The notes beneath the pieces were generated by a model. It was not told where the DNA came from and searched no databases. It saw only the letters and a list, made by a program, of their open reading frames with translations. Below, in pieces: positions 58,271 to 64,000 of a stretch of DNA of 64,000 nucleotides; within the stretch, counting starts at the first letter, position 1; every line of letters begins with the position of its first letter. The position numbers and the translations under genes are program-made. Source of the stretch: VRUE01 sp963702705 (GTDB lineage Bacteria; Actinomycetota; Thermoleophilia; Solirubrobacterales; 70-9); NCBI GenBank assembly GCA_963702705.1, contig CAVPDR010000002.1:310001-374000 (forward strand), given 5' to 3'.

Positions 58271-59299
58271 CTAGCCAAAAAAGACCTCAGCCTCCGAGTA
58301 GAGCGATGTCGGGACCGTCTTCAGCTCCGCTGTCGCCTCGCTGAGCTCAACGAGCTGGATATCCGTCCCGCGCAGCGCGGTCATCTTGCCCCAGTCCCCA
58401 GCATCGGCAGCATCGATCGCGTGCAAGCCGAAGCGAGTGGCCAGCACCCGGTCGAAGGCAGTCGGCGTCCCGCCCCGCTGCACGTGGCCGAGCACCGTGG
58501 CCCGCGCCTCCTTGCCGGTCCGCTCCTCGATCTCGCCCTCGAGCCAGTGGGCGATCCCGCCGAGGGCGACGTGGCCGAACTGATCGAGCTTCTCGTTTTT
58601 GGTCTCCGGCATCCCGCCGATCGGCTGCGCCCCCTCGGCGACGACGAGGATCGGCGCGTAGTGGTGCTCGAAGCGGCGGCCGACGAACTCGCAGACCTTG
58701 TCGAGGTCGAAGGGCAGCTCGGGGATCAGGATCACGTTGGCGCCACCGGCGAGGCCGGCGTGGAAGGCAATCCAGCCGGCGTGGCGGCCCATCACCTCGA
58801 CGATCAGGACGCGGTGGTGGCTGTCGGCCGTGGTGTGCAGGCGGTCGATCGCCTCCATCGCGATGTTGACCGCGGTGTCGAAGCCGAAGGTGTAGTCGGT
58901 GGCGCCGAGATCGTTGTCGATCGTCTTCGGCACGCCGACGACCGGCACATCGTGCTCGCCGTAGAGGCGCGCCGCGGCGCCGAGCGTGTCCTCGCCGCCG
59001 ATCGCGATCAGGCCGTCGACCCCATCGTCGGCAAGCCGCTGGGCGATCCGCTCCGCGCCGCCCTCCTGCTTGAAGGGGTTGGTCCGCGAGGCGCCGAGGA
59101 TCGTGCCGCCGCGGGGCAGGATGCCGCGCACCTCGGGCACGCCGAGCGGCCGACTGTCGCCCTCGAGCGGACCGCGCCAGCCGTCGCGGTAGCCGACGAA
59201 CTCGTGGCCGCCGTATTCGACCCCCTTGCGCACGATCGCCCGGATGACCGCGTTGAGGCCTGGACAGTCCCCGCCACCCGTGAGCACGCCGATCCGCAT
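58271..59299 (-). CDS. pfkA: 6-phosphofructokinase, pyrophosphate-dependent type
   Basis: 342 residues. Typical PFK blocks are GVLTGGGDCPGLNAVIRAIV, LPRGGTILGASRTNPF, PKTIDNDLGATDYTFGFDTA, VEVMGRHAGWIA and LGHVQRGGTPTAFDR. The phosphoryl-donor residues are Asp104 (in GGEDT) and Lys125 (in VPKTIDND). In this family Asp plus Lys at these two places marks PPi rather than ATP as donor (ATP enzymes have Gly at the first). The enzyme would thus be reversible. Its partner in PPi metabolism is the hppA pump at 15623-17710. Confidence 0.93.
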   Translation of the reverse strand: MRIGVLTGGGDCPGLNAVIRAIVRKGVEYGGHEFVGYRDGWRGPLEGDSRPLGVPEVRGILPRGGTILGASRTNPFKQEGGAERIAQRLADDGVDGLIAIGGEDTLGAAARLYGEHDVPVVGVPKTIDNDLGATDYTFGFDTAVNIAMEAIDRLHTTADSHHRVLIVEVMGRHAGWIAFHAGLAGGANVILIPELPFDLDKVCEFVGRRFEHHYAPILVVAEGAQPIGGMPETKNEKLDQFGHVALGGIAHWLEGEIEERTGKEARATVLGHVQRGGTPTAFDRVLATRFGLHAIDAADAGDWGKMTALRGTDIQLVELSEATAELKTVPTSLYSEAEVFFG

Positions 59300-59355
59300 C
59301 GGCCCAGATTAAAGCCGTCGCAGCCCCTGCAACGCGATAGGTTCGTCCACGTTGG

Positions 59356-59406
59356 CGAACTGCATCAAATTCTCATCCTGCTGGATAGAGAATTTGATGC
59401 AGTTCG
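59356..59406. repeat. Palindromic repeat, type 2, copy 2
   Basis: 19-bp perfect arms (59356-59374 and 59388-59406) containing AACTGCATCAAATT, with an inner ATCC/GGAT pair, so almost the entire 51 bp is a palindrome. As with copy 1 it lies in a divergent gap, here between pfkA and the methyltransferase. Confidence 0.85.
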
Positions 59407-59428
59407 GAGAAATCGTGAAGGGAGCGAG

Positions 59429-60244
59429 ATGAACGAGACGCCAGACCTTGCGGCAGTCACCCAGGTCCAGCAGCAGACCTGGTCGAAGGGCGACTTCTCC
59501 GTGGTCGCCAACATCGTCAACTACGTCAGCGAAAGCCTGGCGGAGGCGCTCGAGCTGGTCCCCGGCGAGCGGGTGATCGACGTCGCCTGCGGCAGCGGCA
59601 ACGGGGCGATCGCAGCGGCCCGGCGCACGATGGGGGGCGTCGTCGGCGGCGACTACGTCCCGGCCCTGCTCGAGCGTGGCCGCGAGCGTGCGGCCGCCGA
59701 GCGCCTTGACGTCGAGTTCGTCGAGGCCGACGCCCAGGACCTTCCGTTCGGGGACGGCGAGTTCGAGGTGGCGATGTCGATCTTCGGCGCGATGTTCGCG
59801 CCGAACCAGGCGAAGGCCGCGGCGGAGCTGCTGCGGGTGGTCAAGCCGGGTGGCCGCATCGGAATGGCCAACTGGACGCCTGGCGGCGCCGTCGGAGCGA
59901 TGTTCAAGACGATCGCCAAGCACGCGCCGCCGCCGCCCGGCGTCGACTCGCCGCTGCTCTGGGGCACCGAGGAGCGCGTGCGCGAGCTGCTCGGAGACGG
60001 GATCTCGGACCTGCAAACCGAGCGTCGCATCTCGCGCCAGCCGTTCCGCTCGGCCGACCACTACATCGAGTACTTCCGCGAGTACTTCGGTCCCACCCAG
60101 GCCGCCTACGAACGGGTCGGAGCCGAGGGCGAGCAGGCCCTCACCGACGACCTTCGCGCCTTCTTGGAGGAGGCGAATACCGCCGGTGAGCGGGCGATGG
60201 TGCTCGAGGCCGAGTACCTGCAGGTGGTCGCGACGCGCGCTTAG
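59429..60244 (+). CDS. SAM-dependent methyltransferase, class I (271 aa)
   Basis: ATG at 59429 with GGGAG 6 bases upstream. The SAM-binding motif VIDVACGSGNGAIAAARR is at 49-66, motif II DVEFVEADAQDLPFGDGEF near 91-110, and MSIFGAMFAPNQAKAAAELLRVVKPGGRI follows. It resembles ubiquinone/menaquinone-type and small-molecule methyltransferases; the substrate is unknown. Its stop overlaps that of the small membrane protein on the other strand. Confidence 0.9.
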   Translation: MNETPDLAAVTQVQQQTWSKGDFSVVANIVNYVSESLAEALELVPGERVIDVACGSGNGAIAAARRTMGGVVGGDYVPALLERGRERAAAERLDVEFVEADAQDLPFGDGEFEVAMSIFGAMFAPNQAKAAAELLRVVKPGGRIGMANWTPGGAVGAMFKTIAKHAPPPPGVDSPLLWGTEERVRELLGDGISDLQTERRISRQPFRSADHYIEYFREYFGPTQAAYERVGAEGEQALTDDLRAFLEEANTAGERAMVLEAEYLQVVATRA

Positions 60245-60393
60245 TCAGAGCTGGGGGTGAAAACCCGAATCGTGGCGCCGATCACGAGGATGCCGAAGAA
60301 GATCAGGCCGGCAACGCCGCCGCCCTGACCAAGGACGGCGTAGACGACGATGGTCGTCGCCAGGGCCAAGAAGAGGGTGATGACCATTCCCAT
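60241..60393 (-). CDS. Small membrane protein (50 aa), unknown function
   Basis: The minus-strand frame ATG…TAA encodes MGMVITLFLALATTIVVYAV, a short Gly loop (LGQGGGVAG), a second hydrophobic segment LIFFGILVIGA and a polar end TIRVFTPSSD. Two predicted transmembrane helices form a hairpin. It lies 39 bases downstream of trpA and would be the last gene of the trp operon. The opposite strand also encodes a continuation, but the hydrophobic pattern strongly favours this frame. Confidence 0.6.
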   Translation of the reverse strand: MGMVITLFLALATTIVVYAVLGQGGGVAGLIFFGILVIGATIRVFTPSSD

Positions 60394-60432
60394 GCGGCGG
60401 GAATCCTATCCAGCTGGCCGGTTGAGGTGGAT

Positions 60433-61347
60433 TTACGTGCCTTCGAGGGCCGCGCGCGTCTCGCTCAGGAAGGAGCCGACGGCCTCAGCGGCCTCATCGG
60501 GACTTCCGGCCTCGCCGGCAGCCCTGACCAGGCGGCTGCCGATGATCACCCCGTCGGCAACCTCCCCAACTTGAGCGGCCTGCGCCGGCGTGCCGATCCC
60601 AAAGCCGACGGCCACCGGCACCTCGGCCTCGGCCTGCGTCGCGCTAACCAGCTCAGCCAGCTGCGCCGGGATCTCATCCCGCTCCCCGGTCGTCCCAACC
60701 GTGGAGACGGCGTAGACGAAACCTTGAGCCACAGCGCAGATCTGGCCTCGCCGCTCGGGCGGCGTGGTCGGAGCCACGAGCGGCACCAGCGCCAGCCCAG
60801 CGCCCGCGAAGGCCTCCCGCACCGGCTCCGCTTCCTCCAGGGGCAGGTCGGGAACGATCGCTCCGCTGGCACCCGCGGCAACAGCCCGCTCCCCGAACTC
60901 GGCCGCACCCCCATGTGCAAGGACCATGTTGGCGTAGACCATGAAGACGACAGGCACCCGCCCCGAGATCAGCTCGCAAATCTCAAGCGCACTCTCCAGG
61001 GTCGCCCCCGCCCCAAGCGCCGCCGTAGCTGCAGCGTGAATAGTCGGCCCATCGGCAAGCGGATCGGAAAAGGGAACCCCAAGCTCAACCAAATCGGCGC
61101 CGTTACCTGCATAGGACTCGGCCACCGCCAGCGAGGTCTCCAGATCGGGATACCCAGCCATCATGTACGGCATCAGCGCGGCCCGACCCTGGTCCTTCGC
61201 CCCTCGGAAGGCCATCGCGATCCGCTCGAGGCCGGAGGACCCGGCGAGCTTGGGACCCAGGGGGTCGTTCGACGGAGCCTCCCCGCTGTTGCTCCGGCGA
61301 ATGACCCCCTGGGTCCCTCCCTCCCCGCTGTCGCTCTGACGAGTCAT
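60433..61347 (-). CDS. trpA: Tryptophan synthase alpha chain
   Basis: Cleaves indole-3-glycerol phosphate. TIM-barrel blocks: LMPYMMAGYPDLETSLAVAE with a catalytic Glu equivalent in LVELGVPFSDPLADGP, PVVFMVYANMVLAHG, GAIVPDLPLEEAE and VAVGFGIGTPAQAAQ. The ATG at 61347 overlaps the trpB stop (ATGA). It gives an unusual ~45-residue polar N-terminal extension before MAFRGAKDQGR, where a standard TrpA would begin (61215 region). Either start is possible. Confidence 0.94.
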   Translation of the reverse strand: MTRQSDSGEGGTQGVIRRSNSGEAPSNDPLGPKLAGSSGLERIAMAFRGAKDQGRAALMPYMMAGYPDLETSLAVAESYAGNGADLVELGVPFSDPLADGPTIHAAATAALGAGATLESALEICELISGRVPVVFMVYANMVLAHGGAAEFGERAVAAGASGAIVPDLPLEEAEPVREAFAGAGLALVPLVAPTTPPERRGQICAVAQGFVYAVSTVGTTGERDEIPAQLAELVSATQAEAEVPVAVGFGIGTPAQAAQVGEVADGVIIGSRLVRAAGEAGSPDEAAEAVGSFLSETRAALEGT

Positions 61348-62510
61348 CCCACACCCTGCGCCAGCACCTCAGCCAGGTCCTTGTCCCCACGCCCGGAGAG
61401 GCAGAGCACGTCGTAGCCCTCACCGCCGCCGTTCTCGAGCAGCCAGGCAATGGCGTGCGAGGACTCCAGCGCGGGAATGATCCCCTCCAGGCGAGTGAGC
61501 GTAAGAAATGCGTCAAGTGCCTGGGTGTCCGTGATCGCGTGATAGCTGGCTCGCCCCGTATCTCTCAGATATGCGTGCTGGGGACCCACGCCGGGGTAGT
61601 CGAGGCCAGCCGAGATCGAGTGGGCCTCGAGGATCTGGCCGTCCTCATCGGCGAGGACCGAGGAAAGCGAGCCGTGCAGTACGCCGGTGCTGCCCAACCC
61701 CAGCGAGGCGCCGTGGCGATCGGTCTCGACCCCCTCCCCCGCCGCCTCGACGCCGATCAGCTCGACCTCGGCATCGTCGATGAACGGCGTGAAGATGCCG
61801 ATCGAGTTCGAGCCGCCACCGACGCAGGCGATCACGCGGGCGGGAAGACCGCCCTCGGCCGCGAGCGCCTGTTGCCGCGCCTCGTCGCCGATCACCCGTT
61901 GCAAATCACGAACGAGGGCTGGATACGGCGCTGGGCCCACCGCTGAGCCGATTATGTAATGGGTGGTCTCGACGTTGGCGACCCAATCCCGAATCGCGGC
62001 GCTGCTGGCCTCCTTCAGCGTCCGCGCGCCGGCCTCGACCGGGACCACCTCGGCGCCGAGCAGGCCCATGCGCTCGACATTGGGCCGCTGGCGGCGGATG
62101 TCCTCGGAGCCCATGTAGACGACGCACTCGAGCCCGAAGAGAGCGCAGGCGGTGGCGGTGGCGACACCGTGCTGGCCGGCGCCGGTCTCGGCGATCACCC
62201 GCGGCTTGCCCATCCGCTCGGCCAGCAGCGCCTGCCCGATCGCGTTGTTGATCTTGTGGGCGCCGGTGTGGGCGAGATCCTCGCGCTTGAGATAGACGCG
62301 GCGGCCTGCCTTGGCCGAGAGCCGGTCGGCCAGGTAGAGCGGCGTTGGCCGGCCGATGAAGTCGCGATGGAGAAGACGGAGACGCTCGTTGAAGGCAGCA
62401 TCGTCGCGGGCCTCGGCCCAGGCATCGGTCAGCTCGTCGAGTGCAGCGATCAGGGTCTCCGGTACGTAGCGGCCCCCGTAGGGCCCGAACCGCTGCTCGA
62501 TCGCGCTCAT
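61344..62510 (-). CDS. trpB: Tryptophan synthase beta chain
   Basis: PLP enzyme joining indole and serine. The PLP lysine lies in HTGAHKINNAIGQALLA, with ETGAGQHGVATATACALFG, the phosphate-binding CVGGGSNSIGIF, and YPGVGPQHAYL. 388 residues, intact. Overlaps trpF upstream and trpA downstream by four bases each. Confidence 0.97.
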   Translation of the reverse strand: MSAIEQRFGPYGGRYVPETLIAALDELTDAWAEARDDAAFNERLRLLHRDFIGRPTPLYLADRLSAKAGRRVYLKREDLAHTGAHKINNAIGQALLAERMGKPRVIAETGAGQHGVATATACALFGLECVVYMGSEDIRRQRPNVERMGLLGAEVVPVEAGARTLKEASSAAIRDWVANVETTHYIIGSAVGPAPYPALVRDLQRVIGDEARQQALAAEGGLPARVIACVGGGSNSIGIFTPFIDDAEVELIGVEAAGEGVETDRHGASLGLGSTGVLHGSLSSVLADEDGQILEAHSISAGLDYPGVGPQHAYLRDTGRASYHAITDTQALDAFLTLTRLEGIIPALESSHAIAWLLENGGGEGYDVLCLSGRGDKDLAEVLAQGVG

Positions 62511-63142
62511 GCGGGGGTGACGCTAGCGCCCTTGGCCGCCTCGAAGAAGGCCGCCATCGCCGCGTGGTCCTTACGCCCGGGCTCGGCCTCGACCCCGCTC
62601 GCGACATCGACGGCGAAGGGATGCGTGACCTCGATAGCTTCGGCCACATTGTCGGGCCGCAGTCCGCCGGCGACGATGGCCGGAATCTCGGAACGGTGCT
62701 CACGCAGCAGGCTCCAGTCGAAGCTTTCGCCGGTCCCGCCCCAGAGACCCTTCCCACGCCGGTCAAAGAGATGGAAATCGGTGCGAAACACCTCCGCCCC
62801 GTGCACCTCCGCCCCGCTGGCGACGTGGATCGCCTTGATCACCTTGACCCCGGTCCGGCGCGCCACCTCAGCGCAGAACTGAGGCCCCTCGGCCCCGTTC
62901 AGCTGCACCATCGTCAACCCAGCCCCCTCAACCGCCTTCGCCACATCCTCCAACTCCGGATTGACAAAGACCCCAACGACCTCGCACTTGCGCCTGAACG
63001 CAGCGCAAATAGCGGTGACTTCGCCGGGCGAGCAGGCCCGCGGGCTCTTGTCGTAGTGAATGAGCCCAATAGCCCAAGCTCCCAACAAGACGGCCTCGGC
63101 CGCGTCGTCCAAATTGGTGATCCCGCAAATCTTGACTCTCAC
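62507..63142 (-). CDS. trpF: Phosphoribosylanthranilate isomerase
   Basis: Third step of the tryptophan branch. The MRVKICGITNLDDAAEA start with catalytic Cys6/7, VGVFVNP, VQLNGAE, and IVAGGLRPDNVAEA then VDVASGVEAEPGRKD are all typical. 211 residues. It heads the trpF-trpB-trpA operon, and no trp leader or attenuator is evident upstream. Confidence 0.95.
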   Translation of the reverse strand: MRVKICGITNLDDAAEAVLLGAWAIGLIHYDKSPRACSPGEVTAICAAFRRKCEVVGVFVNPELEDVAKAVEGAGLTMVQLNGAEGPQFCAEVARRTGVKVIKAIHVASGAEVHGAEVFRTDFHLFDRRGKGLWGGTGESFDWSLLREHRSEIPAIVAGGLRPDNVAEAIEVTHPFAVDVASGVEAEPGRKDHAAMAAFFEAAKGASVTPA

Positions 63143-63181
63143 GCTTCCAGACTACGGAAGCTCAACCGGCGCGTGGAACGA

Positions 63182-63297
63182 GAGCGCCGGGAGGCACCTC
63201 CCAAAACACTCAAGCGAGGCTCCCGCCGAGCGTTTTGGGAGGTGCCTCCCGGCGCTCGCTCCCACCCCGAGCGTTTTGGGAAGTGCCGCCCGGCGCC
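63182..63297. repeat. Palindromic repeat, type 1, copy C plus a half copy
   Basis: A perfect 26-bp inverted repeat (63182-63207 and 63232-63257) with the same CTCCCAAAAC core, the hexamer ACTCAA and an imperfect inner hairpin. A second, degenerate version of its right arm follows at 63267-63297 (GAGCGTTTTGGGAAGTGCC), as if part of the unit had been duplicated. It lies between trpF and the HtrA gene. Confidence 0.85.
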
Positions 63298-63313
63298 CTG
63301 TCGGCCCAGCCGC

Positions 63314-64000
63314 CTATTCGGCAGACTTGGGCCGTACGCCGAGCGTGACCGTGACGGTCTTTTCTTCGTTGTCGCCCCGCAGCAGCGTCAGTTCCATCTT
63401 GTCGCCCGGCTGCGCCGAGTTGACCGCGTCAATCACGTCTTCCATCGAGTTGATCGGCTTGCCGTTGACCTCGGTCACGATGTCGCCGCCAAGGGTGACT
63501 TCGACGCCTTCGATCGTCGCCTGGGTGTCACCGCCTTCGATGCCGGCCTTGTCGGCCGGGCTGCCTTTGACCACTTCGTTGACGAGGACGCCTTTTTCGA
63601 CCGGCAGTTTCAGCGCCTTGGCCAGGGCGGGAGTGATGCTGCCACCGCTGATGCCGACGTAGGCGTGTTCAACTTTGCCGTTCTTCTCGATCTGTTCGGC
63701 CACTTCGCGGGCTGTGTTGATCGGCACGGCGAAGCCGATACCGACATTGCCCTCGGCGCCCCCGCCGGTTTGGATCTGGGAGTTGATCCCGATCACCCGT
63801 CCTTCGGAGTCGATCAGCGGGCCGCCGGAGTTGCCGGGATTGATCGCCGCGTCGGTCTGGATCACGTGCGAGATCGAGAATCCGTTGGGCGCCTGGATCT
63901 GACGCTGAAGAGCGGAGACGATGCCGGCCGTAACGGTACGGTCGAGACCGAACGGGTTGCCAATCGCGACCACCGGATCACCGACCTGGACCTTGGCGGA
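63314..64000 (-). CDS. HtrA/DegP-type serine protease with PDZ domain, 3' part only
   Basis: The gene runs off the right edge; only the C-terminal ~229 residues are visible. The catalytic Ser lies in INPGNSGGPLID, preceded by VAIGNPFGLDRTVTAGIVSA, both typical of trypsin-like HtrA proteases. A single PDZ domain follows (HAYVGISGGSITPALAKAL … GDIVTEVNGKPI … AVNSAQPGDKMELTLLR). It is probably membrane-anchored and exported (N terminus not visible), acting in quality control of extracytoplasmic proteins. A role for the many secreted proteins here is speculative. Confidence 0.92.
   Translation of the reverse strand, partial: SAKVQVGDPVVAIGNPFGLDRTVTAGIVSALQRQIQAPNGFSISHVIQTDAAINPGNSGGPLIDSEGRVIGINSQIQTGGGAEGNVGIGFAVPINTAREVAEQIEKNGKVEHAYVGISGGSITPALAKALKLPVEKGVLVNEVVKGSPADKAGIEGGDTQATIEGVEVTLGGDIVTEVNGKPINSMEDVIDAVNSAQPGDKMELTLLRGDNEEKTVTVTLGVRPKSAE

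Noticed and set aside
57992..59428. Long plus-strand upstream extension of the methyltransferase frame
   Set aside because: It runs antisense through pfkA and the type 1 repeat; the ATG at 59429 with a good ribosome-binding site is the real start.
57633..63297. CRISPR array from repeated hairpins
   Set aside because: Only three dispersed copies, kilobases apart, with no regular spacers and no cas genes.

Overview
The window is high-GC chromosomal DNA of an actinobacterium, most likely class Thermoleophilia, order Solirubrobacterales (Solirubrobacter/Conexibacter type). The grounds are the GC-rich codon use, a Rex-glutaredoxin-TsaD-RimI-TsaB-TsaE cluster joined to a K+-independent H+-pyrophosphatase, a pyrophosphate-type phosphofructokinase, a membrane-anchored ECF sigma factor, and many lineage-type secreted proteins of unknown function. 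I found no rRNA, tRNA, CRISPR array, transposase or phage gene. The taxonomic call is inference from gene content.

Layout. 1-13.9 kb is an accessory region, all on the minus strand, of secreted paralogues. Family A is ~240 aa, with copies at 1569-2291 and 12050-12785 and a third inferred just off the left edge. Family B is ~295 aa, with copies at 2564-3460 and 4241-5125 and a fragment at 270-639. Also present are a smaller secreted protein, a 1087-aa secreted protein, a ~1158-aa FnIII/beta-propeller protein and a collagen-like protein. A 635-bp segment is duplicated (1-635 and 2295-2930), and its left copy is spliced into a decayed amino-acid permease. Family A genes share a promoter type and a two-hairpin 5' leader whose stems are kept although their sequences differ.

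13.9-24 kb: a two-domain TetR regulator, hppA, then one long minus-strand operon (fmdB-like, uracil-DNA glycosylase, tsaE, a small secreted protein, tsaB, rimI, tsaD, glutaredoxin-like, rex, ybdK-type ligase, hppA). 24-29.5 kb: a secreted protein, the pantothenate genes panC-panD-panB, a phospholipase-D-like protein and a hexapeptide acyltransferase. 29.6-33.7 kb: a ROK sugar kinase convergent with a xylose/ribose-type ABC transporter. 33.7-42 kb: uvrA (with an SOS box), a DUF559/AbiEi-like protein, a thioredoxin-TPR protein, another secreted protein, a SnoaL-like protein and uvrB. 42-48.7 kb: a small XRE regulator with a dyad operator, an MFS transporter that appears to start at CTG, a lytic transglycosylase, coaE, rpsA, an FAD oxidoreductase and a DMT transporter. 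48.8-50.9 kb: an ECF sigma factor with a membrane/Gly-rich tail, overlapped by a Ca-binding-repeat secreted protein. 50.9-64 kb: polA, a CotH-like protein, malic enzyme, an SDR epimerase, a lipoprotein between palindromic repeats, a PPi-type phosphofructokinase, a methyltransferase, trpF-trpB-trpA with a 50-aa membrane protein, and the 3' part of an HtrA protease.

The genes combine core functions (t6A tRNA modification, nucleotide excision repair, pantothenate/CoA and tryptophan synthesis, PPi-based energetics) with an unusually rich secreted-protein repertoire. Three families of dispersed palindromic repeats occur between or just inside genes. Eight single-base frameshifts lie in otherwise conserved genes between 26 and 36.6 kb; they look more like local sequence errors than real gene death.
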